A DNA stretch of 64,000 bases from Thermogemmata fonticola. Its GTDB lineage: Bacteria; Planctomycetota; Planctomycetia; Gemmatales; Gemmataceae. The position numbers were made by a program, and so were the translations under genes. Under the pieces are notes generated by a model that was not told the DNA's origin, ran no database searches, and was given only the letters and a program-made list of their open reading frames with translations. This document shows, one piece after another, positions 1 to 8,578 of this stretch. The DNA lies in assembly GCF_013694095.1 (NCBI RefSeq), contig NZ_JACEFB010000002.1, forward strand, positions 1-64,000, read 5' to 3'. Every line of letters begins with the position of its first letter. Position 1 is the stretch's first letter.

Positions 1-1058
1 ATGAGTTGGTGTTGGGGCCACAGATAGAGGATGAGAGGGGGAATCGGATGAATCAGGATGGGGATGGTGTGAATGGTGAGGATCCAGGGGATCGGTATGT
101 GGCGAGTGTGGAGTTAGGGGAGTCGGGTCCGAGGGTGATCGATGCCCAATTTAGAGGTAGTAATCCGCGTATGTTTGATTCAGTTCGATTGACATTTAGC
201 GAACCAATCAAACCTAGTAGTTTTACAGAAGATGATATTGTTGAATTTACAGGTCCCAATGGGACTATATCTACATCATATACAATAGTCCCAGTGAATG
301 GAAGTAATGATACACAATTTGATATATTATTTGCAAAACAGAATAGACAAGGCACTTATAGGATGACTGTTGGTCCATTCATCGAGGACAGTTTAGGTAA
401 TTATATGAATCAAAATGGTGATCATATTAATGGACAAATCCCAGAAGATAGATTTATTTTAGAACAATATCTTGATACTTCAAAAACTAAGAGGTATGAT
501 GCTTGGAAAGTTAATCGCCCGATCCGTGATTATCGAGTGACTCGATCGGCGATAACCATTACGGAGGCCATCACGATCAGTGACTTGTCGGTTCGCGTCA
601 ATCTGAACCATTCAGCGACTGGTGATCTACGTATCAGACTGATCGGGCCGCAGAATCAATCAGTAGTACTATTCGATCGTCATGGAAAAAATGGCGATAA
701 TTTAAGAAATACATGGTTCTCAGATAGTGCTGATATCAGTATATCTCAGGGGAAACCACCTTATAATGGTAATTATAGATCGATTCAATCACTTTCTATG
801 TTCCATAATAGTTTAGCAGCAGGTAAATGGATATTGGAAGTACGCGATACCAAAAGCGGAAATGTTGGTAAGCTATTGTCATGGTCATTGGTTGTCACCG
901 GGACTATGGAAGATGGCGAAGGCGGTGGTATGGGCGGCATGATGTCTGCATTTGACAATTCCGCCTGCGTGTGGCCGGTGTACTATCTGCCGCCCTCAGC
1001 ATCGAATGGCGATCATAGCGAGGAATGGAATTGGGCAGACCCAATTGAGGTGGGCTAA
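1..1058 (+). CDS. Secreted multidomain protein, Ig-like repeats plus P-domain (5'-partial)
   Basis: The reading frame is already open at the window edge, so this is the C-terminal part of a longer protein. Two copies of an Ig-like (Big_5-type) unit are visible. Each ends in a pattern GPxIEDxxGNxMNQxGDxxNGxxPxDR, and the Asp/Asn-rich loop resembles a calcium-binding turn. From about residue 185 to 300 there is a proprotein-convertase P/homoB domain (ITISDLSVRVNLNHSATGDL, then LRNTWFSD and GKWILEVRD). A Gly/Met-rich tail follows. P-domains in bacteria are usually on secreted or cell-surface proteins, so an extracellular role is inferred, but the catalytic or main domain lies outside the window. 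Base composition changes inside the gene: the first repeat is near 50% GC and the second near 37%. Confidence 0.75.
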   Translation, partial: ELVLGPQIEDERGNRMNQDGDGVNGEDPGDRYVASVELGESGPRVIDAQFRGSNPRMFDSVRLTFSEPIKPSSFTEDDIVEFTGPNGTISTSYTIVPVNGSNDTQFDILFAKQNRQGTYRMTVGPFIEDSLGNYMNQNGDHINGQIPEDRFILEQYLDTSKTKRYDAWKVNRPIRDYRVTRSAITITEAITISDLSVRVNLNHSATGDLRIRLIGPQNQSVVLFDRHGKNGDNLRNTWFSDSADISISQGKPPYNGNYRSIQSLSMFHNSLAAGKWILEVRDTKSGNVGKLLSWSLVVTGTMEDGEGGGMGGMMSAFDNSACVWPVYYLPPSASNGDHSEEWNWADPIEVG

Positions 1059-1112
1059 AGGAACGATGCAACAAGAGTATACTGCACAGACCCCAGCGCA
1101 TTTGATATACCC

Positions 1113-1916
1113 ATGCGTATGGGGCCTGGCGAAATATACCTGATACTCTGTTTATCAGCCTTCCTAGCAGGTTTGCTCAACTCGATAGCGGGGGGTGGCA
1201 CTCTACTCACTTTTCCACCACTCGCAGCAATTCTAGATCCAGCTCTCGCGAATGCCACGAGCACCGTGGCACTTTTGCCCGGTTCGTTTGCAGGAGCAAT
1301 AGGATACCGCCGCGAGCTGGGACAATGCTGGCGCTTTACTCTCAGGATGCTGACTCCATGTGTGATCGGCGGTGGAATTGGAGCTTGGCTAGTCGGTTAC
1401 GCGCCGAATGTCTTTGCGAATCTTGTACCGTGGCTCATACTCACCGCAGCGGTACTATTTTTGGTGCAAGGTCCTGTGAATCGTTGGATTAAAAAATATA
1501 CTAAAGATCAAGATAATTCAGATGACATTAATAGAAAATATTATACAAAATATCTCATAGTAATGCTATTTCAATTTTTTGTAGCTTTATATGGTGGTTA
1601 TTTTGGTGCTGGAATTGGGATACTCATGTTAAGCTCATTAGGATATATGAATATAGGTAATATCCACAACATGAATGCCGTCAAAACATTTCTAGCAGCG
1701 GCAATCAATACATCTTCTGTTCTTATATTTGTATGGAATGATATGGTAGTATGGAAATATGCCATACCTATGGCTCTTGCTGCAATTGTAGGAGGATATT
1801 GTGGAGCGAGATTTGCCAGGTTGCTCTCTCCACATGTTGTACGCATTATAGTTATAGTTATAGCATTTGTCTTGACAGTCTATTATTTTGCTAAATACTA
1901 CTTTATCAATATATAG
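1113..1916 (+). CDS. TauE/SafE family sulfite exporter-like permease
   Basis: A 267-residue polytopic membrane protein with about eight hydrophobic segments. It has the TauE/SafE hallmarks: an N-terminal GLLNSIAGGGTLLTFP segment, and a second-half repeat around GGYFGAGIGILMLSSLGYM followed by the conserved NxxKTFLAAAIN region. Members export sulfite, sulfoacetate or related organosulfur anions, and the substrate here is unknown. Two in-frame ATGs (1113 and 1119) are possible starts. The 3' end overlaps the converging copper ATPase gene by 19 bases. The first third is GC-rich with ordinary codons. From about 1490 on it becomes AT-rich, with many ATA and AAT codons. Confidence 0.85.
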   Translation: MRMGPGEIYLILCLSAFLAGLLNSIAGGGTLLTFPPLAAILDPALANATSTVALLPGSFAGAIGYRRELGQCWRFTLRMLTPCVIGGGIGAWLVGYAPNVFANLVPWLILTAAVLFLVQGPVNRWIKKYTKDQDNSDDINRKYYTKYLIVMLFQFFVALYGGYFGAGIGILMLSSLGYMNIGNIHNMNAVKTFLAAAINTSSVLIFVWNDMVVWKYAIPMALAAIVGGYCGARFARLLSPHVVRIIVIVIAFVLTVYYFAKYYFINI

Positions 1917-4636
1917 AAAATTCTAAGGACAATAATTAGGATTTTTTCTACAACATACGTTCCGACAACCATGCCAATAATCATACCTAACGACATCGAT
2001 AAATAGTGGCTAATAACATAGTCGGGTAGGATTTGTAAATATTGTATAACTAATTTCACGCCTAAATACATACCATATACCATGCCAATATTTCCTCCTA
2101 ACAACATTGCCAATTTGTGTAATCTATTATATAATGGGTAACGAGATAGTAAAAACATGGCAATGTTGGAGAATATTAACATACCTATATACATTCCGGA
2201 GAATATATCTAATGAGGAATTATTGGTATGACAACATGAACAATAATGAATACCAGAGTTTACTGCATCATACCACCAGCCCAGTAGCATCCCGAGGTTA
2301 CCTAAAGTTAGCATTCCGAATATCATATCCAAATAGTGCGGAATTTTTTCCCATTTATACCAGAGATATGAAAATATAGCACCGAAAATAATATAACATG
2401 AAACTATCAATATATCGTATATGTTATAATCTATAAGTTGAATTATTATGAGTCCTTGTGCTATAAAAGATATAAAGTATAAGATTGTAATATATGTATA
2501 TTGTTTATAAGTATATTGAATATCAGATACTCCTATAGGTCGTATACAATGATTACTATGATCAAGATATACAGCAGCTAGAATAAGAGAAATACTTGAT
2601 ATAGTCATCAAAAGGATGGCAACGACTGGATGAAGGTAGCCGCATGCTGCAAGACAGATTCCTATCAAGTTATAGATCAGGGCGCGTAGTAGACTACGAC
2701 GAATAGCTTGTACTATGACGCAACTGTACGCAATTGCCCAAGGTATAACCCGTAAGTCCTTATTATATAATATAGCATCTGATGCTTGAATAGCTAGATC
2801 AACACCACTTGCGACCGCAAATGATACGTCAGCCGCTGCTAGAGCAGCAGTATCATTTATCCCATCTCCTACGTATAACACGCTGTATCCATTTTTCCTG
2901 ATTTCAGTAACTTTATGTTGTTTATCTAGCGGGAGTAAGCCCGAAAAAACTTGTGTCTCTGGAAGATTAATACGTATATCATTATCACCAGTCATAATTG
3001 CAGTCTTAATGTTCATAGATTTCAACTCAGTGAAGGCATCGAATGAATGACTGGCTATTTTCTCCAGAAAAGTAATTACCAGAGATAACTTATAGTTATA
3101 TAAAATGTAGATGCCTTTCGAATCATACTGCAACTTATGTATTGTTCCAGATTGTGTGCAATCTATTAGTGATTGTATCCACTGGTAAGAACCTATATGC
3201 AAACTTACGGGAGTATTTTGCATAATCAATTTCGCTTCTATTCCACATCCAGGAATTTGTTTTGCTTCGAGTATACGTATAGTATTATCACTATATACTT
3301 TAGTTATATTAGCAAGTAATTGTGCAATAGGATGTTTTATGCTTTTCTCGATATGGTATATAGCAGATAATATGTGATATTTTAGTTTGTCATTTACATA
3401 TGATATATAGTGTATTTCGTAATTGTCTAAATTTGTCAAAGTCCCAGTTTTATCAAAGATAACATAATTAATTTTGGCTAATTTTTCTATGATATCGCGT
3501 GATCGCGTGACTATTCCATTCTCTGCTAATTTATTAATTGCTAGCCATTGTAGCAAAGGTACTGTGATTCCTAACACACAGGGACATGCTACTAATAAAA
3601 CACTCATTGAGTGGTAGAAGGCGAAATGCCAGGGATAATTTTCTTTTTGTATCCAATAAATAAATGTTGTTAGTGATATAAATATGATCAAAGGTACGAA
3701 CCACTTAGATAAATTATCTGATATATGATTCATAAAACTATCTTTTTTGAAAGCATTATTAAGAATATTAATTATATTGTCGATCTGTCTTTGTGTACCT
3801 TTCGATGTAGCTTGTACTTTGATGATAGCATCGTAAACTATTTCGCCGGCTACCACGGGTTCGCCAACAGTTCGGGTCACAGGAAATGGTTCGCCGCGCA
3901 CGTATCCTGCAAATACATATGCGGTGCCATCAACGATTCTCCCGTCGATGGGAATCATTTCACCAGGGCCGACCTGGACGACGTCGTTGACCTCTATCGA
4001 GTCCACGGGCACGTCTTCAATAACATTATGGCCCGTAATTTTATGCGCATACCTAATCTGGTTATACCATGTAGATATCTTTCTCATTGCTTTTGACCGT
4101 GTTTGTGCAACTATTAAGTTTCCTATATTATATATAATCAATAAAATAGGAATTACCTCGAAGTATATATAACCTTTACCTGTAATATATGATTCAATAG
4201 ATGCTATAAATGCTCCTATAAGAGTTATGGTAAAGAGAGATTCGATTGTTATTTTTCTTTTATATAAAGAGTCTACGGTATTGATAATTAGTGAATTTCC
4301 CAGCAATGCTATTACTACTATAGTTGACAATAGTATTATAGCAATAACGATATTATATACATTTTCGGAAACTTCCTTGTGTAAATTAATGGCTGTGCCA
4401 AATATCATGATCTGTGCTGTTATTACTGCAGATATTCCCAAGCGAATCCCGAGTGTAGGTGGGATTGAAGTATCAGATTTTTGACCTGTGCTCGTGGCGG
4501 CTTGGTCAAATCGGCGTTGCTCGCCCCAAGTTAGGCATCCATAGCAACAGTAAATGGCAGGCGGTTGTTGAGGCCAAGGGCGACCGTAGAGGGGTGAATG
4601 GGCAAATGGGCTACCGCAGTTGTCGCATATATGCAT
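1898..4636 (-). CDS. ccoI: Copper-transporting P1B-type ATPase, CcoI/FixI-like, with C-terminal membrane extension
   Basis: A 912-residue heavy-metal P-type ATPase, last gene of the ACIII-cbb3 series. The N-terminus has a Cys cluster (C4, C7, C30, C31, C34), as in CcoI/FixI proteins, and no complete HMA domain. Core motifs are CPC at 351-353, phosphorylation Asp395 in DKTGT, HP at 435-436, GDGIND at 590-595, YN at 655-656 and MxxSS at 677-681, all features of Cu+ pumps. The actuator motif reads RGEP (247-250) in place of TGES. CcoI pumps supply copper for cbb3 oxidase assembly, which fits the neighbouring ccoNO and ccoS. Residues 693-912 form an additional polytopic Gly/Met-rich region with a CSCCH motif, not part of the standard fold. 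An AGGA-type ribosome site precedes the ATG. Most of the gene is very AT-rich, with a GC-rich island near 3840-4030. Confidence 0.88.
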   Translation of the reverse strand: MHICDNCGSPFAHSPLYGRPWPQQPPAIYCCYGCLTWGEQRRFDQAATSTGQKSDTSIPPTLGIRLGISAVITAQIMIFGTAINLHKEVSENVYNIVIAIILLSTIVVIALLGNSLIINTVDSLYKRKITIESLFTITLIGAFIASIESYITGKGYIYFEVIPILLIIYNIGNLIVAQTRSKAMRKISTWYNQIRYAHKITGHNVIEDVPVDSIEVNDVVQVGPGEMIPIDGRIVDGTAYVFAGYVRGEPFPVTRTVGEPVVAGEIVYDAIIKVQATSKGTQRQIDNIINILNNAFKKDSFMNHISDNLSKWFVPLIIFISLTTFIYWIQKENYPWHFAFYHSMSVLLVACPCVLGITVPLLQWLAINKLAENGIVTRSRDIIEKLAKINYVIFDKTGTLTNLDNYEIHYISYVNDKLKYHILSAIYHIEKSIKHPIAQLLANITKVYSDNTIRILEAKQIPGCGIEAKLIMQNTPVSLHIGSYQWIQSLIDCTQSGTIHKLQYDSKGIYILYNYKLSLVITFLEKIASHSFDAFTELKSMNIKTAIMTGDNDIRINLPETQVFSGLLPLDKQHKVTEIRKNGYSVLYVGDGINDTAALAAADVSFAVASGVDLAIQASDAILYNKDLRVIPWAIAYSCVIVQAIRRSLLRALIYNLIGICLAACGYLHPVVAILLMTISSISLILAAVYLDHSNHCIRPIGVSDIQYTYKQYTYITILYFISFIAQGLIIIQLIDYNIYDILIVSCYIIFGAIFSYLWYKWEKIPHYLDMIFGMLTLGNLGMLLGWWYDAVNSGIHYCSCCHTNNSSLDIFSGMYIGMLIFSNIAMFLLSRYPLYNRLHKLAMLLGGNIGMVYGMYLGVKLVIQYLQILPDYVISHYLSMSLGMIIGMVVGTYVVEKILIIVLRIFYILIK

Positions 4637-4676
4637 CTTCTATTTCCTAACTTTTTCTTGACATTTTGATATATAG

Positions 4677-5498
4677 TTACTTTTTATCTTTAGTTGCTGT
4701 TGGCGGTGTTGCACCAGGATCGGCATAGTCGGTAGGGATTTGTATTAATTCTTTAACTGTATACGGCTGTGTTCCATTGGTCTTTCTATTGCCGTGTATG
4801 GCCCTTGCTGCCTTGATTGTTGCTGCTGTGATTGCGGGGGGTTTATCTTTATCTGCATTGTTATTCCAACTATTTCGTATATATGTAAGTACTGCTGCAA
4901 TTTCATAATCTTTCAGCACATTTCCTTGTGCTGGCATTAAACCATTATATGTACGGCCTTTTACTGTGATAGGCCCTGTGAGACCGTATAGGAGTATTCG
5001 GGCAAGACGGGCAGGGGATGCTTGCTCGCCGACAACCCATTCCGAGCCATCGAGGGGGGGAATACCTTGGGCGAGGTTTCCTTGGCCATGAGGCTGATGG
5101 CACGAGGCACAGATCGCGGCGTATTTCTGCTCACCGATTTTGATAAGCTCTGGGACGGTTTGTGGATCGGGATCCGGCACACTGACGGCGCTCCCGCCAG
5201 AACTGACTTGCCGGAGGTCACTCCGATCATAAACATCGGGGCGAAAGTCGGCGGAGTTAGTGCCCAGATAGTAGCCGCCCCAAGCCAGCAGAGCGCCAAA
5301 GATGGCAGCGACCCAGAACGGCACAGGTTCAAAGCCGTCGCGGGGTTCGGCGTGTTCACGAGCGAGTACGTCGAGCATGCGCTGGATGGTGTCCCGTTCT
5401 TCATCCGCTGGCTCGGACATCTCGCTGTCCAGGGAAGGATGAAAATTTCCGGGTTGATTTGATTTGACAATATCATTGTCATCGTGACTATTGTTCAT
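4677..5498 (-). CDS. ccoP: Membrane-anchored mono-haem cytochrome c, CcoP-like subunit
   Basis: A 273-residue protein with a short cytoplasmic N-terminus, one transmembrane helix at about 60-80 and a periplasmic cytochrome c domain. Haem is bound by CASCH (C130, C133, H134), with Met188 in NGLMPAQGN the likely sixth ligand. Its place directly after ccoO indicates the third subunit of the cbb3-type oxidase. Standard CcoP proteins carry two haems and this one has a single CxxCH. The ATG at 5498 overlaps the ccoO stop as ATGA, indicating translational coupling. The frame stays open further upstream, but that part is just the other-frame reading of ccoO. The gene symbol is given by position and architecture, and it could equally be called an oxidase-associated cytochrome c. 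Confidence 0.8.
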   Translation of the reverse strand: MNNSHDDNDIVKSNQPGNFHPSLDSEMSEPADEERDTIQRMLDVLAREHAEPRDGFEPVPFWVAAIFGALLAWGGYYLGTNSADFRPDVYDRSDLRQVSSGGSAVSVPDPDPQTVPELIKIGEQKYAAICASCHQPHGQGNLAQGIPPLDGSEWVVGEQASPARLARILLYGLTGPITVKGRTYNGLMPAQGNVLKDYEIAAVLTYIRNSWNNNADKDKPPAITAATIKAARAIHGNRKTNGTQPYTVKELIQIPTDYADPGATPPTATKDKK

Positions 5499-6316
5499 TC
5501 TTTGGCCTCCGGCAGGGGGTATTCTGCCTTGCGGAGCGAGAGAAGATAGGCGACCAGGGCCTCCGCTTCTTCGGTAGGCAGGATTTGCCAGTCCTCTTCG
5601 GGGGTGGCAAGCCAGAATTCTAACAATTGCTGTTGAGTTTCTGGGGTTGTCCAGTCGGATATTGGCTGTCCGCTTTCTCTGAGGAATCTTGCCTTGATCT
5701 GATCCCCCGATTGTTGCAGGATTGCTGCCCATTCATTGGGGCTAGGCCGCCAGCGATAGCCTGGTCGGACAGTCCATTCCCGACCCAAGGGGAGGGCTTT
5801 TTCTGACCGGGATCCCACGATGCGTTCCTTTCGGTACATGAACGCGAATGATGGCATAATGCTCCAGCTATTCAATGCACGCGGATTATAGGTGTGAATA
5901 TGTTGCCAAGTCGCGGAATAACGGCTTCCAATGTTAGCTAGATCAGGTCCAGTTCTCATTGTCCCTAACATCGTTGGACTATCGTAAATATAATCGCGGG
6001 GAACGTTACGGCGTGTACCCCACCCCCGGCGGATGTCACCTCCAGTTCTCATGATTCCCGTGGGGTCTTCCCACCAGTTCCCGAAACGTTCGCTGCGGAT
6101 TTGCTGACTGTGGCAATACATGCAACCGTTCTTCTGGTAGACTTTCATGCCTGTCCAAGCGAGGCCTTGCAAAGGACGAGGGTAAGGCTCCTCTTCCGGA
6201 CTCGTCTGGAAAGCTGGCTGGTTTTGCAATTGCCAGAAGGGAAAAAGGACCAAACCCAACCAACTCGAAGTGAATGTCAGGAGTACGCCGATAAAGAGTA
6301 TCATGCCACGATCCAT
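5495..6316 (-). CDS. ccoO: cbb3-type cytochrome c oxidase subunit II, mono-haem CcoO
   Basis: A 273-residue CcoO-type subunit. An N-terminal membrane anchor (about residues 6-28) is followed by a periplasmic cytochrome c domain with CMYCH (C65, C68, H69) preceded by GMKVYQKNGC. SQQIRSE and RTGPDLANIG are strongly typical of CcoO, and Met154 in SWSIMPSF is the expected axial ligand. It passes electrons from the upstream cytochrome to the haem-copper centre of CcoN. It starts 19 bases after the ccoN stop with an AGAGG ribosome site and overlaps the following cytochrome gene by four bases. Confidence 0.92.
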   Translation of the reverse strand: MDRGMILFIGVLLTFTSSWLGLVLFPFWQLQNQPAFQTSPEEEPYPRPLQGLAWTGMKVYQKNGCMYCHSQQIRSERFGNWWEDPTGIMRTGGDIRRGWGTRRNVPRDYIYDSPTMLGTMRTGPDLANIGSRYSATWQHIHTYNPRALNSWSIMPSFAFMYRKERIVGSRSEKALPLGREWTVRPGYRWRPSPNEWAAILQQSGDQIKARFLRESGQPISDWTTPETQQQLLEFWLATPEEDWQILPTEEAEALVAYLLSLRKAEYPLPEAKE

Positions 6317-6335
6317 GGTGACAAACCTCTGGCAT

Positions 6336-7847
6336 TTACGGCTGAAGTTGCGTTACAGGAGCATTCATGAGGCTATCGGCTTTGGGTAATTCACTCGGGG
6401 TGAGTTGTGGGGGTTGGGCGAAGAGGGTGGGACCTCCGCTGCGTTGCCGTCCCCAGCCGGCAAGATTGATGATGAACAAGATTGCAAAGGCAATGTGGCC
6501 GATAGTCATCATGGTTCCAGCAACACTTCTCAAGGCCAAGTATGGTTGTATATACATGATGATATTTGCAAAAGGGACATTGGGGTTATTCAGCATTCTT
6601 CCTTGCCACCATCCACCGATAGACAGGGCTGTAAAATATAATGTTATTCCAACTGCGCTGCACCAAAAATGCAAACGGATCAGTTTACTACTATACCATT
6701 CTCTTCCAGTCAAGCGCGGGATCATGTAATAGTAGAGTCCGAAGAATATCATGGCCACAAATCCATAAGCACCGAGATGAGCATGGCCGACAGTATAATG
6801 TGTAAAATGAGCTACTTCACTAAAGTCTTTGAGCGATTCGATGGAGCCTTGGAAACTCACTGCTGTGTAAGCTATGGCTCCGAAGACGGTAAATCTAAGG
6901 GCTGGGCTGTATTTCAAGCGGTGGAAGTGACCAATCATTGTCATGTGATGATTGATAGCGACAGCGATAACGGGAATGAACATCATCATACTGCCGACTG
7001 TGCTGGCTGTAGCGAGCCATGCTGGGATAGGACCGCCGATGAGATGATGTATACCGGCCCAGGAGTAGAAGAGTGCCAAAGCCCAGAACCCTGTGATACT
7101 GAGATAATAGCTATGAATAGGACGGCCTAAAATTTTGGGTATGATGTAATAGGCGGTGCCGACTCCGATGGGTGTTAGCCATAGACCCAGGAAGTTATGA
7201 TTAAACCACCAGTTTACAACAGGTTGTATGACTCCTGTTGCTGGTATCCAGAAGATCATCAATGTAGCGACGGTATAAAGCCAGGGGAACCAAAAGACAG
7301 CGGCGAGGATGTACCATTGTGTGACGTATACGTGGGCTTCACGGCGTCGGCGGAAGGTGGCGACCACCCATGCCGTGACCAGGCCGACACCGGCGACGAA
7401 GAAGGGGTGGGCATAGGTCGGAGCATCGAGCCATTCCACGGATGTACCGTCACCGAGCAGGATGCCGGCGACAGCGAGCGTAGTGGCGACGTTCCACAAG
7501 GCACAAGCGAGGTAGAGCATCCGTGGGTAGATCAATTCGACGCGGGCCAGGCGGCACATGAGCCAGAGGCAGGCGGCCATGGCAGCCAGGGAAGACCAGC
7601 CCAGAGCGACGGCTTGGAGATGGGCCATCCGCACCCGGCCAAAGGTCCAGATGGCGCTTCCCGTGAGGAAATAGGGACTGTGGAGCTTGAGGGAAGCTAG
7701 CAAGGCGAGAAGCGAGCCGACGAGGAGCCAGAAGAGGGCGGTGGCACTAAACGCCAGGACCGGCCCGCGGCAGGATCGATCGATGGTCACGCGTTCCTGG
7801 GCGGCCTGGAGGCGCAGATGATCTCGTGCCAGTATAGTGACAGCCAT
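6336..7847 (-). CDS. ccoN: cbb3-type cytochrome c oxidase catalytic subunit I, CcoN
   Basis: A 503-residue polytopic haem-copper oxidase subunit that reduces O2 to water. Recognisable ligands are His76 (RMAHLQA) and His357 for low-spin haem b, His355 for high-spin haem, and His217 plus His267/His268 (WAGIHH) for CuB. Tyr261, in the helix carrying WAG, matches the cbb3-specific crosslinked tyrosine. The segment that usually reads TFEGPMM reads SFQGSIE here, so the normally conserved Glu is Gln333. The start has an AAGGGG ribosome site and follows the ccoS stop by three bases. The 5' half is about 65% GC in a sampled line and the middle about 47%. Confidence 0.93.
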   Translation of the reverse strand: MAVTILARDHLRLQAAQERVTIDRSCRGPVLAFSATALFWLLVGSLLALLASLKLHSPYFLTGSAIWTFGRVRMAHLQAVALGWSSLAAMAACLWLMCRLARVELIYPRMLYLACALWNVATTLAVAGILLGDGTSVEWLDAPTYAHPFFVAGVGLVTAWVVATFRRRREAHVYVTQWYILAAVFWFPWLYTVATLMIFWIPATGVIQPVVNWWFNHNFLGLWLTPIGVGTAYYIIPKILGRPIHSYYLSITGFWALALFYSWAGIHHLIGGPIPAWLATASTVGSMMMFIPVIAVAINHHMTMIGHFHRLKYSPALRFTVFGAIAYTAVSFQGSIESLKDFSEVAHFTHYTVGHAHLGAYGFVAMIFFGLYYYMIPRLTGREWYSSKLIRLHFWCSAVGITLYFTALSIGGWWQGRMLNNPNVPFANIIMYIQPYLALRSVAGTMMTIGHIAFAILFIINLAGWGRQRSGGPTLFAQPPQLTPSELPKADSLMNAPVTQLQP

Positions 7848-7850
7848 AGG

Positions 7851-8093
7851 TCATTCCCCTTGGATCGCCTCGTGCTGCGGATCGTGAGCTGGCGTTATGG
7901 GACGGTGATCCGGGAAGAAGTCGGTGGGTTCGCCCACTGGCTCATCGGCATCGAAAATGGACAGAGCACCCCGCTGGAAATTGTCGAATTGGCCATTGCG
8001 GAAGGCCCAGCTCAGAGCCAGGACAGCAGCGCTCCCGAAACATAGGATGGAGCCAAAGACGGTTAGTAATACGGCAATATCTACAGATTCCAT
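7851..8093 (-). CDS. ccoS: cbb3-type oxidase assembly protein CcoS
   Basis: An 80-residue protein with one N-terminal transmembrane helix (about 8-30). The CcoS signature follows: a Trp-Ala-Phe-Arg-Asn-Gly-Gln-Phe-Asp motif and a downstream AxxIFDADEP segment. CcoS is needed for insertion of haem and copper into cbb3 oxidase in other bacteria, and here it lies just upstream of ccoN, three bases apart. The Pro/His-rich tail after residue 55 is not conserved in the family as far as I know. Confidence 0.85.
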   Translation of the reverse strand: MESVDIAVLLTVFGSILCFGSAAVLALSWAFRNGQFDNFQRGALSIFDADEPVGEPTDFFPDHRPITPAHDPQHEAIQGE

Positions 8094-8142
8094 AGCTAAT
8101 AATTCACCTTATAATATATATGTATTTTCTTCTTTATTCTCA

Positions 8143-8526
8143 TCATTTTTTGTCCTTATCTTTGACTTTAGAGTCCGGCGGTGGAAGAGGCAATGGCTTG
8201 GGGAACGGCAGAGTGTCCTTCTCGCTGTGGAGTTGGTTTAGCAGTTTTTCCAAGGCGGCGTCCACGGACATTTGCGTGCCAGTCTCCGGACGGCCTTCCA
8301 AGATGGCCTGATTTTTGGCCTTGATTTCGGCCAATTTGCTTGCAGGGTCGAGTGTCTCCTGGTCTTCACTGGTCGAAGGAGCAAGGGCATCGGGGGAGTA
8401 GTAGGCCAGGAGCATCAGAGCCACGAAGAGGAAGAGTGTAAGGAGGCTAGCGAGCACGGTCAGGTAGGGGAACTCTGGAGAGCTGCCTCCGTTTGCCTCT
8501 TGTTTTTCTGTGATTGTATCACTCAT
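8143..8526 (-). CDS. Small single-pass membrane protein in the ACIII-cbb3 operon (unknown)
   Basis: A 127-residue protein with a short polar N-terminus, one strong transmembrane helix at about 22-43 and a charged, Pro-rich extracytoplasmic tail. The middle part, from DPASKLAEIKAKNQ to SVDAALEKLLNQL, looks helical and resembles the short segment that ends in a VDxAMELL-like motif in proteins near cytochrome oxidase genes of planctomycetes and verrucomicrobia. That resemblance is from memory and unverified. Its fixed place between actF and ccoS suggests an accessory subunit linking the two complexes or a small assembly factor. No function can be assigned. Confidence 0.6.
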   Translation of the reverse strand: MSDTITEKQEANGGSSPEFPYLTVLASLLTLFLFVALMLLAYYSPDALAPSTSEDQETLDPASKLAEIKAKNQAILEGRPETGTQMSVDAALEKLLNQLHSEKDTLPFPKPLPLPPPDSKVKDKDKK

Positions 8527-8578
8527 GATTTATACAGCCTCAATCTCTTGTCTATTGCATTTATCACATGTATATATT

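Noticed and set aside
1-4636. AT-rich left end taken as a mobile or foreign island
   Set aside because: No transposase, integrase, tRNA or flanking repeat is seen, and GC-rich patches occur inside the same genes, so a simple insertion does not explain it.
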